Notes under the pieces: model-generated
Databases searched by the model: none
Told to the model about the DNA's origin: nothing
The model's input: only the letters and a program-made list of their open reading frames with translations
NCBI RefSeq assembly: GCF_014489495.1
Contig: NZ_CP060780.1
Span: 2,677,001-2,741,000 of the forward strand
DNA length: 64,000 nt
Direction of reading: 5' to 3'
Source: Sphingomonas daechungensis
GTDB taxonomy: Bacteria > Pseudomonadota > Alphaproteobacteria > Sphingomonadales > Sphingomonadaceae
Program-made: the position numbers and the translations under genes
In this document: piece after piece, positions 46,092 through 56,530 of the stretch
Layout of the letters: each line of letters begins with the position of its first letter
How positions within the stretch are numbered: position 1 is the first letter of the stretch

Positions 46092-46799
46092 TTACTTGGT
46101 GCGAGCCGCGAGAGCGGCCTTCATGGCTTCCAGTTCGGCATCGACCTTTTCATTGGCGCGAAGCTCAGCGATCTCTTCCTCGAGGCTCTTGGGGCCGGTC
46201 ATCCCCAGCGCTTCCGCGCGGCCTTCGGCGAAATCGGCGTGGCGCTCCAGCACCTCGAACTTGGCGAATGCGTCGAGCGTGCGGCTGCCGTGCATCACTT
46301 CGCGAGCCTTGGCGCGGGCAACCGCGCTTTCGATCCGCGCCGAAATGGCGTTCTGCCGGGCGCGGGCTTCCCGAAGCTTGGTCTGAAGCTTGGTGATATC
46401 GGCTTCGTAGCTGCGCAGGACGGTCTCAATCTGGTCCATCTCCGAGCGGAGGCCGTCGGCCATTTCAGCCGCCTTCTGCTTCTCGACGAGCGCCTGCTTC
46501 GCCAGGTCCTCGCGGCCCTTCGACAGCGCCAGTTCGGCCTTGTCGGTCCAGCCGATCTGCAGCTCGTCCAGCCGGCCGATCGCGCGCTTCATTTCCTTGG
46601 CGTCCGCGATCGAGCGTGCTGCACTCGCCCGGAGCTCGACGAGCGTTTCCTCCATCTCCAGGATGATCATGCGGATCATCCGGGCGGGATCCTCCGCCCG
46701 CTCCAGCAACTCGGCCATGTTCGCTGCGAAGATGTCTCTTGCGCGAGTAAAGACCGGTCCGTTGAACCAGGTGGCGAGCGGGGTGCTGCCGGAATTCAT
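46092..46799 (-). CDS. pspA: phage shock protein A
   Basis: A coiled-coil ESCRT-III-like protein of about 235 residues: FTRARDIFAANMAELLERAEDPARMIRMIILEME is split across the classic first helices (given here in part), then VELRASAARSIADAKEM, KQALVEKQKAAEMADG and a C-terminal EEEIAELRANEKVDAELEAM. ATG 46799 (MNSGSTPLATWF) follows GAGG; the first 15 residues are not typical of PspA. It stabilises the inner membrane. No pspF regulator is visible nearby. Confidence 0.9.
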   Translation of the reverse strand: MNSGSTPLATWFNGPVFTRARDIFAANMAELLERAEDPARMIRMIILEMEETLVELRASAARSIADAKEMKRAIGRLDELQIGWTDKAELALSKGREDLAKQALVEKQKAAEMADGLRSEMDQIETVLRSYEADITKLQTKLREARARQNAISARIESAVARAKAREVMHGSRTLDAFAKFEVLERHADFAEGRAEALGMTGPKSLEEEIAELRANEKVDAELEAMKAALAARTK

Positions 46800-46863
46800 A
46801 ACCTCGGTTTCCTTCACGAGCCGTGGCGTCCTAACCGGTGCCTTTGCTTGGATGATTTCGAGT

Positions 46864-46998
46864 TCAGGCATTGGCCGAGACTGCGACGGGGCTCGCGACC
46901 GAAGCCGGGCCAACCGCGGCGGAGACCGCGACGGAGCTCAGGAAAAGCGCTGCTGCCAGAGCAGTAAGCGTACGAGTGAATTGCGACTGACCGGACAT
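46864..46998 (-). CDS. small exported peptide
   Basis: The 44-residue peptide starts MSGQSQFTRTLTALAAALFL and continues into an Ala/Val-rich hydrophobic stretch (SVAVSAAVGPA). AAGGGAG lies just before the ATG. It has a signal peptide and almost no mature part. Position before pspA suggests co-regulation. Function unknown. Confidence 0.6.
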   Translation of the reverse strand: MSGQSQFTRTLTALAAALFLSSVAVSAAVGPASVASPVAVSANA

Positions 46999-47233
46999 TT
47001 CTAATCTCCCTTTTCGCCGGTCCGCTTCAACAGCTGCGGGCCGGTGCCAGATACTATTCAAAGGGCGTGCCAATCCCGCAAAACTGCGAAAAATGGCTCA
47101 GGAAGCTCGGCTAAGAGGGGGAGTTGGCGGGAATTGCCACCTACGCTTGGTGAAGAATCCCAACCTGTCCGTCGGGAGCCGGTTGGTAAGTTCCGCGTTG
47201 AGAGGTCAAACGCAGTTCGAAAGGATCAAAAGA

Positions 47234-47452
47234 ATGTTGGGCAAGCTTGCGGGAGCATTCATTGGAGAGAAGCTCGCCGGCCGTAACCGCGGCGTTCGGG
47301 GAGCGCTGATCGGCGCCGGCGTAGCCGCAGTCGCTCGGCGTGGATTTGGACCGCTGGCGCTCGCCCTAGGCGCCGGTTGGGCGGCGAAGAAGGTGTGGGA
47401 CAAGCGGCAGGGCCGCAGCCAGGCTTACCCTTCGGAAGCTTCGCCTTCCTGA
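47234..47452 (+). CDS. small hydrophobic/basic hypothetical protein
   Basis: The 72-residue protein starts MLGKLAGAFIGEKLAGRNRG and is Gly/Ala-rich (ALIGAGVAAVARRGFGPLALALGAGWAAKKVW). It looks like a small membrane-associated protein of the kind common in sphingomonads. It overlaps the 3' end of the DUF3297 gene by 28 bases, convergent. Confidence 0.6.
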   Translation: MLGKLAGAFIGEKLAGRNRGVRGALIGAGVAAVARRGFGPLALALGAGWAAKKVWDKRQGRSQAYPSEASPS

Positions 47453-47718
47453 CCATCCGCGCCGTTGACAGGCTGGATGTAGGGTTCGACCTTGCCCTTG
47501 AGCTTCAAGGTCATCGGGTTGCCGTACCGGTCGCGGCTGCGGCCGGCCGCAACTTTGATCCAGCCTTCCGACACGCAATATTCCTCGACGTTGGTCTTCT
47601 CGTTCCCATTGAACTTGATGCCGACGCCTTGCTTGAGGATGTCCTCGTTGAAGTGTGGGCTGCGGGGATCGAGCGACAAGCGGTCGGGAAGCTCGGCGGA
47701 AGGCGTATCGTCAGGCAT
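47425..47718 (-). CDS. DUF3297 family protein
   Basis: The 97-residue protein matches DUF3297: LPDRLSLDPRSPHFNEDIL, GVGIKFNGNEKTNVEEYCVSEGW and AGRSRDRYGNPMTLKLKG. The family is cytoplasmic, glutathione-biosynthesis-unrelated and uncharacterised as far as I know. It is divergent from the bkd operon, with 86 bases between. Confidence 0.88.
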   Translation of the reverse strand: MPDDTPSAELPDRLSLDPRSPHFNEDILKQGVGIKFNGNEKTNVEEYCVSEGWIKVAAGRSRDRYGNPMTLKLKGKVEPYIQPVNGADGQEGEASEG

Positions 47719-47804
47719 GGCGCGCGCCCTAGCCTTGCGTGCCTTCCAAGGTCAACGCACGCCAGTTGCCGCGTCCGTGACTCCGGACTAAGCGCCTCAA
47801 CCAG

Positions 47805-49103
47805 ATGAGCGACAAGGACCCTGCCCCGCTGAAGTCGAACCGGCCCAAGCTTTCGCTGTACGTGCCCGAGCCGCCGGCGCGACCGGGAGAGATTCCCGAC
47901 TTCTCGAAAATCCAGGTTCCTGCAGCGGGTACCGCGCCGCGCCCGGACGTGGCAGCTCCCGCAATTGAAACGCATCCGCTGACCATGTCGCTGGTGCGCG
48001 TGCTCGATGAGGAAAACAACGCGGTCGGTCCGTGGGATCCGAAGCTGGATCCCGAGACGCTGCGCAAGATGCTCCGGGACATGGTCACGGTCCGCGTCTT
48101 CGACGACCGCATGTACCGCGCTCAGCGGCAGGGCAAGACCAGCTTCTACATGAAGTGCACGGGCGAAGAGGCGATCGCGGTCTCGGCTGCCAACGCGCTC
48201 GACCGCGAGGACATGAACTTCCCGACCTACCGGCAGCAGGGCCTGTTGATCGCTCGCGGCTATCCGATGGTCGAGATGATGAACCAGATCTACTCGAACA
48301 AGGGCGACAAGCTACAGGGCCGCCAGCTGCCGATCATGTATTCGGACAAGGCGCACGGCTTCTTCTCGATCTCCGGCAACCTCGGCACGCAATATCCACA
48401 GGCCGTGGGATGGGCGATGGGCAGCGCGATCAAGGGCGACAGCCGCATCGCCATGGGCTGGACCGGCGAAGGCGCGACGGCGGAAGGTGACTTCCACGCG
48501 GCATTGACCTTCGCGACGGTTTACAACGCGCCGGTCATCCTCGCCGTGGTCAACAATCAGTGGGCGATCTCCAGCTACTCCGGCATCGCCGGGGGTGAGC
48601 GCGCGACCTTCGCCCAGCGGGCGCTAGGTTACGGCGTTGCCGGTCTTCGCGTCGATGGTAACGATGCGCTCGCCGTATTCGCCGCAGTCCGATGGGCGGC
48701 CGACCGGGCTCGATCCAACAATGGGCCAACGCTGATTGAGTTCTTCACATATCGCGCAGAGGGTCATTCGACGTCCGACGATCCATCCGGATATCGCCCG
48801 TCGGACGAGGCGAAGGCCTGGCCGCTCGGCGATCCGATCGAACGTCTCAAAGGGCACCTGATCAAGCTGGGCGAGTGGGACGAGGAGCGCCACGCGGCAT
48901 TGGTGGATGAGGCGGCCGCCCAGGTTCGCAACGCACAAAAGGAAGCGGAGAAGAAGGGCACGCTCGCGACAGCGACGATCGACTTCCCCCAGGACGTCCG
49001 CACCATGTTCAGCGACGTCTACGAGGAAATGCCCTGGAACTTGCAGGAACAACAGCAGGCCATGGTCGATGAGCTGGAGGCGAAGCGCCAATGGCCTCGA
49101 TGA
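47805..49103 (+). CDS. bkdA1: branched-chain 2-oxoacid dehydrogenase E1 alpha
   Basis: The 432-residue E1 alpha has the [18 protein letters not shown] start typical of the bacterial branched-chain enzyme, then [31 protein letters not shown] and the TPP motif [17 protein letters not shown] ending VNNQWAIS. It decarboxylates valine-, leucine- and isoleucine-derived keto acids. The stop overlaps the start of E1 beta by 13 bases; E2 follows. A lipoamide dehydrogenase is not in the window. Confidence 0.93.
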   Translation: MSDKDPAPLKSNRPKLSLYVPEPPARPGEIPDFSKIQVPAAGTAPRPDVAAPAIETHPLTMSLVRVLDEENNAVGPWDPKLDPETLRKMLRDMVTVRVFDDRMYRAQRQGKTSFYMKCTGEEAIAVSAANALDREDMNFPTYRQQGLLIARGYPMVEMMNQIYSNKGDKLQGRQLPIMYSDKAHGFFSISGNLGTQYPQAVGWAMGSAIKGDSRIAMGWTGEGATAEGDFHAALTFATVYNAPVILAVVNNQWAISSYSGIAGGERATFAQRALGYGVAGLRVDGNDALAVFAAVRWAADRARSNNGPTLIEFFTYRAEGHSTSDDPSGYRPSDEAKAWPLGDPIERLKGHLIKLGEWDEERHAALVDEAAAQVRNAQKEAEKKGTLATATIDFPQDVRTMFSDVYEEMPWNLQEQQQAMVDELEAKRQWPR

Positions 49104-50101
49104 ACATGATCCAGGCGCTCAACAGCGCCCATGATGTGATGATGGAGCGTGACCCGGACATGGTCGTGCTCGGCGAGGACGTCGGCTTCTTCGGTGGCGT
49201 CTTCCGCGTCACTGAGGGCCTGCAGAAGAAGTACGGCAAGCAGCGCGTGTTCGACACACCGATCGCCGAGAACGGCATCGTCGCGACCGCGATCGGCATG
49301 GCGACCTACGGCCTTCGTCCCGTCGCCGAGATCCAGTTCGCCGACTACATCTACCCGGCCTACGACCAGATCGTTTCCGAGGCTGCGCGCATCCGTTACC
49401 GCACCTCAGGCGAATGGACGGTGCCGCTTGTCATCCGCTCCCCTATGGCGGCGGCATCTTCGGCGGACAGACCCATAGCCAGTCGACCGAGGCGCTGTTC
49501 GCCCACGTCTCCGGCGTGAAGACGGTCATCCCGTCAAACCCCTACGATGCCAAGGGCCTGCTGATCTCCGCCATCGAGGACAACGACCCTGTCCTCTTCT
49601 TCGAGCCGAAGCGCATCTACAACGGCCCGTTCGACGGCTTCTTCGACCGCCCGCTGACCCCTTGGGCCAAGACCGACGCGGCCGATGTTCCCGAAGGCTA
49701 TTACAAGGTCCCGCTCGGCAAGGCGGCAGTCGTACGCGAGGGTGAGGAAGTCACCATCCTCTCCTACGGGACCATGGTGCACGTGACGCTGGCGACGGTT
49801 CGCGAGCTGGACATCGACGCGGAAGTCATCGACCTTCGTTCGATCGTGCCGCTCGACATCGAGACCATCGAGGAATCGGTAAAGAAGACCGGCCGTTGCG
49901 TCGTCGTCCACGAAGCCACGCGAACAAACGGCTTTGGAGCCGAGCTGGCGGCGCTGGTGCAGGAGCGCTGCTTCTATCATCTCGAAGCCCCGTGCAGCGG
50001 GCGACCGGCTTCGACACGCCCTACCCCACTCGCTCGAGTGGGCCTATTTCCCGGGCCCTGTGCGCATCGGCACAGCCATCAGAAAAGCAGTGGAGGCCTA
50101 A
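49091..50101 (+). CDS. bkdA2: branched-chain 2-oxoacid dehydrogenase E1 beta (frameshifted)
   Basis: [36 protein letters not shown] is typical in order for E1 beta (quoted in part). It continues with [29 protein letters not shown] and ends [20 protein letters not shown]. Three frame breaks: near 49444 (a C-run; repaired [16 protein letters not shown]), near 49987 (C-run; [14 protein letters not shown]) and near 50034 (lost base or CTCG unit; RSLEWAY). Reconstructed length is about 337 residues. An essential metabolic gene with three breaks points to sequence error. Confidence 0.87.
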
Positions 50102-50106
50102 GGCGC

Positions 50107-51393
50107 ATGGCCCGTTTCGAATTCAGGCTTCCGGACATCGGCGAAGGCATTGCCGAAGCAGAGATCGTCGCCTGGCACGTCAAGGTCGGCGACACGATCG
50201 AGGAAGACCAGCAGCTTGCCGACTTGATGACCGACAAGGCGACAGTCGAAATGGAATCGCCGGTCGCGGGCAAGATCCTGCAGCTTGCGGGCGAGGTCGG
50301 TGAGCAGATCCCGATCGGATCGATCCTCGCGGTGATCGAAACGGAAGGCGCTGCCGCGGCCGACGCGCCTGCCAAGGCCGAGCCGGTCGAAGAGGAAGTG
50401 CCGCTCGCCGATGGTGCAGTGGCTCCGACCGAAGCGCAGGAAGAGAATATCCCGGTGACCAAGGTCGCGGAGCAGGCACCACCGCCGCCTTCGCCGCGGG
50501 TCGAGCCCGAAGTCGCCGAGAAGGAGCCTTCTCACGGCAAGGTGCTGACATCCCCGGCGGTCCGCGCGCGTGCCCGCGACCTCGGTATCGATCTGTCGCA
50601 GGTGAAGACGACCGGCGACCGGGTTCGCCACTCCGATCTCGACGCATATCTGCTTTACAACGGCGGCACCGTGGCGGCTCGAGGAAGCACCAGCGCTCCG
50701 CGTACCGACGAGACGATCAAGGTCGTCGGCCTTCGCCGCAAGATCGCCGAGAACATGGCCGAGGCGAACCGGCGGATTCAGCACTTTACCTTGGTCGAGG
50801 AGTTCGACGTCACTGCGCTTGAGGAAGCGCGGCAGATCATGAACCGCGATCGCGGCAACAATCCAAAGCTGACACTTCTGCCCTTCCTCATCACGGCCAT
50901 GTCGCGGGCCCTGGCCGATTGGCCGATGCTCAACGCGACTTTCGATGACGAGGCGATGGTCGTGACCCGGCACGGGCCGGTTCACATGGGCATGGCGACG
51001 CAGACGCCCAACGGCTTGATGGTCGCAACCATTCGCGACGCGCAGGGCAAATCGATCTGGGAGCTCGCTGCCGAGATCACGCGCCTGTCCGAAGCTGCGA
51101 GGACCGGAAAGGCGTCCCGCGAGGAACTGAGCGGCGCAACCTTCACCATTTCCAGCCTCGGCCCGATGGGCGGCATCACATCGACGCCGGTGGTCAATCC
51201 TCCTCAGGTCGCGATCGTCGCCGTGAACAAGATCGAGGAAAAGCTGGTCCCGATCGACGACGAGATCGAGATCCGGAAGCGGATGAACCTCTCGCTCTCG
51301 TGCGACCATCGCGTCGTCGACGGGTGGGATGCCGCCAGCTTCATGCAGGCGCTGAAGCCGCTTATCGAGAACCCGCTGCGGCTGCTGAGCTAG
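50107..51393 (+). CDS. bkdB: branched-chain 2-oxoacid dehydrogenase E2 (dihydrolipoyl acyltransferase)
   Basis: The 428-residue E2 has one lipoyl domain (lipoyl Lys in LMTDKATVEMESP), a Pro/Glu-rich linker, a peripheral-subunit-binding domain (LTSPAVRARARDLGIDLSQV) and a catalytic domain with SCDHRVVDGWDAASFM near the end. It transfers the acyl group to CoA. It starts 5 bases after E1 beta. Intact frame. Confidence 0.93.
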   Translation: MARFEFRLPDIGEGIAEAEIVAWHVKVGDTIEEDQQLADLMTDKATVEMESPVAGKILQLAGEVGEQIPIGSILAVIETEGAAAADAPAKAEPVEEEVPLADGAVAPTEAQEENIPVTKVAEQAPPPPSPRVEPEVAEKEPSHGKVLTSPAVRARARDLGIDLSQVKTTGDRVRHSDLDAYLLYNGGTVAARGSTSAPRTDETIKVVGLRRKIAENMAEANRRIQHFTLVEEFDVTALEEARQIMNRDRGNNPKLTLLPFLITAMSRALADWPMLNATFDDEAMVVTRHGPVHMGMATQTPNGLMVATIRDAQGKSIWELAAEITRLSEAARTGKASREELSGATFTISSLGPMGGITSTPVVNPPQVAIVAVNKIEEKLVPIDDEIEIRKRMNLSLSCDHRVVDGWDAASFMQALKPLIENPLRLLS

Positions 51394-51408
51394 TCCGAGC
51401 CCTTCGGC

Positions 51409-51921
51409 CTAGAGATAGGTCGCGGTCACGTCGAAAGTCGCCTGATAGAGCCCTTCCGGCTGGTTCGCATTCACGAAGATGATGCCGCCGACCCCGAAGA
51501 AGAAATTGCGGGTCACCGGATCGATCGTGCGCACGTTCGGGCCATCCAGCGTAAGCGCCAGGACCGGGATCGTGTCGCCAAGGCCGTTGTCGAGCGCGAG
51601 CGGCTGGGTGATGGTGACGATGACCTGCTGGTTGGGCGAACCGGCGGTGGCGAAATAGCCGCGATTGCCCGGATCGCTGGCGACGCCGGTCACTCCGCCG
51701 ATTGTCGTCCGGTTGCCGGTCGTGGCGTTGACGGAAACGGCGCCGGACAATGGCGAGGGGACCACCGTCCCGAAACTCAGGTCGTCGATCTTGGTCAACT
51801 GCAGCGGAACCAGGATCAGCGCGCGGCCCGTCGCTGGCTGCGGAGGCGCGACCGGCGCCGCGACGGCCGGCGTCGCGGACGCGGCGAGCCCAGCCGCGAT
51901 CAGCAGTTTGCAGAGCCTCAT
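51409..51921 (-). CDS. DUF4402 domain-containing exported protein
   Basis: The 170-residue protein has a signal peptide (LLIAAGLAASATPAVA). The DUF4402 pattern follows: LILVPLQLTKIDDLSFGTVV, a central SVNATTGN strand, GYFATAGSPNQQVIVTI, and the closing VGGIIFVNANQPEGLYQATFDVTATY. It is probably an extracellular pilus-like or surface beta-sandwich. ATG 51921 begins the signal peptide; upstream in-frame sequence is not coding-like. Convergent with the E2 gene. Confidence 0.85.
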   Translation of the reverse strand: MRLCKLLIAAGLAASATPAVAAPVAPPQPATGRALILVPLQLTKIDDLSFGTVVPSPLSGAVSVNATTGNRTTIGGVTGVASDPGNRGYFATAGSPNQQVIVTITQPLALDNGLGDTIPVLALTLDGPNVRTIDPVTRNFFFGVGGIIFVNANQPEGLYQATFDVTATYL

Positions 51922-52021
51922 CACATAATTCCTCTGGTCAATACCCGAGCAACTATGCCGACAAAGCCCTGCACCCCGTTGAATATGGCTGGTTAATTCG
52001 CTGTTTTCCTTGATTTTCCGA

Positions 52022-52485
52022 TCAGTGAGGTTCCGGCCCGGAATAGGTCCAACTGGCGATCTTCCAGCCGCCATCTCCCTGATCGAGAACGAAGGTCATC
52101 GTCCCGCGGCCGATTTCGCCTTTCCGCCTTGCTTGAAGCGATAGATGGTCGGAACGACGACGTAGGCGGATTTCCCGTCCGAGACCGAGCGGATCGGCGA
52201 CGCATATCCCAGGCTGCCATCGCTGATTCCGCGCGCCGCTGAGTCCTTGCCGTAATCCTCCAGCCAGCGCTTGGCGACGTCCGGGCCGGTCCAGATATGC
52301 GGAGCGAACTCATCGACGATCACGGCATTGGCGGCGTGTCCCGACAGGAAGGCGTTCATGTCGCCGGCGTTGAACTTGTCGAGCCAGGTGGTAACGGCTG
52401 CCGCGGCGTCCTCCGCCGGCCCAGCCTGAACCGGTGACGCAAACACGAGCGCGGCCGACGCCGCGAGCAAGAATAATCCCCTCAT
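52022..52485 (-). CDS. exported NTF2-like protein (frameshifted near the C-terminus)
   Basis: A protein of about 154 residues with a signal peptide (MRGLFLLAASAALVFASPVQA) and an NTF2/DUF4440-like domain (VTTWLDKFNAGDMNAFLS, YVVVPTIYRFKQGGKAK). One G lost near 52108 breaks the last strands; repair gives AAGTMTFVLDQGDGGWKIASWTYSG and a stop at 52022. Function unknown. Confidence 0.75.
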
Positions 52486-52580
52486 GCACGATCCCCTGCG
52501 GCCGAATCGTACGCAAACTTGGTGAGCGCTGGCCGAGCGCCACGCAGTCTGGGGATGCGGGAAGTCGGGACCGAAGGCAA

Positions 52581-53002
52581 TCAGCCCTTGATGATCTTGC
52601 TATGGTCCTTGTTGCTGACGAGGATTTTCATCTCGTCGCCGGCCTTCAACTTGTAGAATTCCTCGTCGCGGCCGGTGAACTTTAGCTGGGAGGTCTGGTA
52701 GCTGCCGTCCTGAGGGCCGTGTAGCTGACCTTCACCACGGCGGTGCCGTCCACGGCTTTCTTGCGCTGCGCCGGGCTTTGTGCGGCAAGCTCCTTGAACT
52801 CGTCCGTCGAGCTGCACGAGTCGGTCACGGTTTCGCGCTTACCGTCCGTCCAAACGCGATCGTACCGGCATTCGCGGTCGATCAGGAATATGTTGGCCTT
52901 GGCCGGCTTGTAGTTCATCCCACGATCCGCGACGGCGAAGCCACCGACCACCGCAACAAAACCCACGGCGGCAATCGCGCCGTACGAAAAATAGCTCATC
53001 AT
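52581..53002 (-). CDS. exported hypothetical protein (frameshifted)
   Basis: A protein of about 140 residues. It has an N-terminal membrane anchor (GAIAAVGFVAVVGGFAVA), a YDRVWTDGKRETVTDSC segment and a C-terminal YQTSQLKFTGRDEEFYKLKAGDEMKIL after repair of one lost base near 52712. It looks like a periplasmic protein that may bind a ligand through its beta-rich C-terminus. I do not recognise the family. Confidence 0.7.
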
Positions 53003-53128
53003 TACCCCCGTTGAGCCACACTCAGCAGAACGGAAAATAATCGGGCACGGTTACGAAAACGTAGACGCCAACCGGCAAGGGCTTGCGATTTAGACGTTTC
53101 TTTACCGGGCTGCCGTAATCATTCGGCG

Positions 53129-53677
53129 ATGGTCCGGGCATACTTCATCTTCCTGCTCGTCGCCGGGATGTTCGGCGCCCTGTTGAGCAATTGCGGGTCG
53201 CGCACGGCAACAGGCGCCAGCAGCAGCGAACCCAATGCCTTCGAAAAAGAGAAGGCCTATCAGGCTGAAGTCCTCCAGAAAGGTTATGAGGTCAACGACG
53301 ACAGCTATGCCGGGCAGGATGTCGTGGAACTCGAACGCCAGCCGGACGGCCATTTCTATGCCGACGTCGAGATCAACAACATCCCGATTCACGTCCTGGT
53401 CGATACCGGCGCAAGCGGGATCGCGCTCAGCCGTGACGACGCCCGCAAGGCCGGACTCGCGACGTCCATCGGCATGTACGACGTCGTCGGCGAAGGTGCT
53501 GGCGGTGACGTTAAAGGCGAGTTCGTAAAGCTCGACACCGTACGCCTCGGCAAGCAGACCGCCCGCGAGGTGCCTGCCATCGTTCTCGACGGCGGGCAGA
53601 TGTCGCTGCTCGGCCAGAGCTTCCTCCGCCAGTTCGACACGGTGGAGATCAAGGGCGACAAGATGGTCCTGCGCTAG
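53129..53677 (+). CDS. retropepsin-like aspartic protease, TIGR02281 type
   Basis: The 182-residue protein has an N-terminal membrane anchor (YFIFLLVAGMFGALLSNCG) and a single-lobe aspartic protease domain: DGHFYADVEINNIPIHVLVDTGASG with the catalytic DTG, then VKLDTVRLGKQTAREVPAIVL and LLGQSFLRQFDTVEI. This clan AA family is common in alphaproteobacteria and is probably a periplasmic membrane-anchored dimer. Transcribed in the same direction as the next gene, 42 bases apart. Confidence 0.88.
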   Translation: MVRAYFIFLLVAGMFGALLSNCGSRTATGASSSEPNAFEKEKAYQAEVLQKGYEVNDDSYAGQDVVELERQPDGHFYADVEINNIPIHVLVDTGASGIALSRDDARKAGLATSIGMYDVVGEGAGGDVKGEFVKLDTVRLGKQTAREVPAIVLDGGQMSLLGQSFLRQFDTVEIKGDKMVLR

Positions 53678-53719
53678 GGGCAGCTTTTCGACAACCTCCG
53701 GCTGGTCTAGTCCGGTCGA

Positions 53720-56037
53720 ATGCTGAAGCCCGTCACGACCGACATTGAAGCGCTGAAGATCATCGACGACCGCCTGCGCTGGCTGTCCGCGTGGACGATT
53801 CATCACGCCAATCACATTCGCGAGAATACCGACGGCCTGAAAGTCGGCGGGCATCAGGCGAGCTGCGCGTCGATGACGAGCATCATGACGGCGCTGTATT
53901 TCCACGCGCTGGGACCCAACGACCGCGTCGCGGTGAAGCCCCATGCGGGGCCGGTGCTGCACGCCGTCCACTATCTGCTCGGATCGCAGAGCCGCGAATC
54001 CCTGGAGAACTTTCGCGGCTTTGGCGGGGCGCAAAGCTATCCCAGCCGGACGAAGGACAGCATTCCTGTCGATTTCTCCACCGGCTCGGTAGGTCTCGGC
54101 GTCGCCATCACCCTCTTCTCCAGCATCGTGCAGGATTACCTGACTGCTCACGGCCTGATGAACGAACAGGATCGCGGTCGCTTTGTCGCGCTGGTCGGCG
54201 ACGCGGAGCTCGATGAGGGCAACATCTACGAAGCGCTTATCGAGGGATCGAAGCACGACGTCCGCAACCTGTGGTGGATCATCGACTACAACCGCCAGAG
54301 CCTCGACGCGACGACCGCCGACCGAATGTTCGGCCGATTCGACGAAATTTTCGCCAGCTGCGGATGGCGTGTCCAGACGCTGAAGTACGGCAAGCTGCAG
54401 CAGGCTGCGTTCGCGGAAAAGGGCGGTGCGGAGTTGCAGCGCTGGATCGATGAGGCCAGCAACGCCGATTATGCGGCGCTGACATACCTCGGCGGAAAGG
54501 CGTGGCGGGACCGCCTCCTCGCCGATGCGCCGAAGTCCAAGCCGATCCTGGACCGCCGGAGCGACGACGAGCTTCAGCGGCTGATGACCAACCTCGCCGG
54601 ACACGACATCGAAAGCATGATCGAGGCATTCGACCGCTGCGACGACGATCAACCGACGCTGTTCATCGCGTATACGATCAAGGGCTTCGGCCTGCCGTTT
54701 GCCGGCCACAAGGATAACCATTCCGGCCTGATGAACCCGACCCAGATGGCTGCCTGGCGCGAGGCGATGGGCGTGGCCGAAGGCAAGGAGTGGGAGCGGC
54801 TGGAAGGGGTCGGGGAAAATGCCCGCCCGGGCGTAGACACTGTGCTGGAGCGAAGCCGGATCGCCCGTGAAAAGCGACCGCGATCGTTCGGACAGTTGGA
54901 AGTTCCCGCCATTCCCACTCCCGCCGGTGACGAACAATCCACGCAGGCGGCCTTCGGACGCATCCTCCTCGACCTCGCGAAGTCAGGGGGTTCGCTTGCC
55001 GACCGGATCGTGACGACGTCCCCCGATGTCACGGTCTCGACCAATCTCGGTGCCTGGGTCAATCAGCGCGGTCTCTTCCGACGCGAGGAGATTGCCGACG
55101 TTTTTGCAAGAGAAAAGATTGCGTCAGCACAAAAATGGTCTTCGGCAAACAGAGGCCAGCACATCGAGCTAGGCATCGCGGAGAACAACCTCTTCCTGAT
55201 GCTGGCGGCGGCAGGGCTTGCTGGTGACCAGTTCGGCGCTCGTCTGGCCCGGTCGGCACTCTCTACGATCCCTTTATCGCCCGCGGCCTCGATGCGTTGA
55301 ATTACGCTTGCTACCAGGACGCCCGCTTTATCCTCGTGGCGACACCGAGCGGCCTGACGCTCGGTCCGGAGGGGGGCGCACACCAATCCATCAATCCTCC
55401 GCTCATCGCGCTCGGGCAGCCGGGCATCCGGCACTACGAGCCGGCCTTCGCCGATGAACTGGCAGCAATGATGGAGCTGGCCTTCAAGCTGATCGACAAT
55501 CCGGACGGCGAGAGCACGTACCTTCGCCTTTCGACCCGCAATGTCCGCCAAGTTTCGCGCGAGGATGACGAGTGGCGGGACGGCGCTTTGAAGGGCGGCT
55601 ATTGGCTGTGCACGCCGGCCGACGGCGCGGAGGCGGCAATCGTCGCCATGGGCGCCGTCATGCCGGAGGCTCTTGCAGCGTGGGAAGAGCTTCGAGACGA
55701 CATCCCGGGCCTCGGCCTACTTTCGGTCACGTCGCCCGACCTGCTTCACCGCGGATGGAGTGCATCGCAGGCGTCGCGCTGGGCCGGCGGCGGCGAGCCG
55801 AGCCACGTTGAACGACTGTTGTCGAAGCTAGGGCGCGGCGCCGGCCTTGTCACCATCGCCGACGCTTCCCCTGCCTCGCTCTCGTGGCTCGGAGGCGTCC
55901 TTGGCCAGCGGGTTGCGCCGTTGGGTGTCGAGCGCTTCGGCCAGACCGGCAATCTCGCTGACCTATTCGCTGCCTACCGCCTCGACGGGGCCGCAATCAC
56001 CGAGGCGGCCGCGGAGATTCTGCTCCAGAACGGATGA
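53720..56037 (+). CDS. homodimeric TPP-dependent E1/transketolase-like enzyme (frameshifted)
   Basis: A single-chain enzyme of about 771 residues. It has the AceE-like TPP domain (GHQASCASMTSIMTALYFH, VGDAELDEGNIYEALIEGSKH, NLWWIIDYNRQSLD), a pyrimidine-binding domain (GQHIELGIAENNLFLMLAAAG) and a C-terminal domain (ATPSGLTLGPEGGAHQS). One C lost near 55247 splits it; repair gives APVGTLYDPFIARGLD. It is shorter than AceE (about 890 residues) and no E2 gene adjoins, so pyruvate dehydrogenase activity is not assured. Confidence 0.8.
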
Positions 56038-56080
56038 ACGAGCCACGGCTTGGAAAGGCCTTGGCGGCCATTTCCTTCCC

Positions 56081-56494
56081 ATGCGGCCGTTCAGCCAGAA
56101 GCACGGGTATGCGAAGGGCGATATTGCCATCCAGGGCGATAGCGTTCGGCAGGTTTGGGGCGCGGACGAGCGCGTTGAAGCGCCGCGCAAGCCGCTCCGC
56201 CGCGATCCGCCCGCCCTCCGCGTGGTTCCGGTGCGGACCGATTGCGAACTTCGTATCCGCTTGGGTGAAGAGTTAGACTGTGCCCGCCGGATGCTCGACA
56301 TCACGGGCGATGCGCTTTCGGCGGATCCGGTCGCCGTCGCTCGCCATACGGTGTCCCTCCAGTATCTCGACAAGGTCGGCCAGATGCTCGGCCATATCGC
56401 CAACATCGTCCGGTGGAGCGATCCGACTGCCACGATCGAAGAGATTGGCATGGGCGACCTCAAGGCTCGGCTTACCCGGACAGGTGCTCTCTAG
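56081..56494 (+). CDS. conserved hypothetical protein
   Basis: A 137-residue protein starting at ATG 56081 (MRPFSQKHGYAKGDIAI). A basic first half and a helical second half (EELDCARRMLDITGDALSADP, HTVSLQYLDKVGQMLGHIANIV). An alternative start at 56034 is in another frame and would need a base change. It sits between the E1-like gene and a MaoC-type hydratase. I do not recognise the family. Confidence 0.6.
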   Translation: MRPFSQKHGYAKGDIAIQGDSVRQVWGADERVEAPRKPLRRDPPALRVVPVRTDCELRIRLGEELDCARRMLDITGDALSADPVAVARHTVSLQYLDKVGQMLGHIANIVRWSDPTATIEEIGMGDLKARLTRTGAL

Positions 56495-56530
56495 CTTGGC
56501 AAGTGCGCGGCTGCTTCGTAGAGCGGCGAC

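Noticed and set aside
53102..54937. 611-residue open frame antisense to the protease and E1-like genes
   Set aside because: It covers two well-supported plus-strand genes and has no family motif; a GC artefact.
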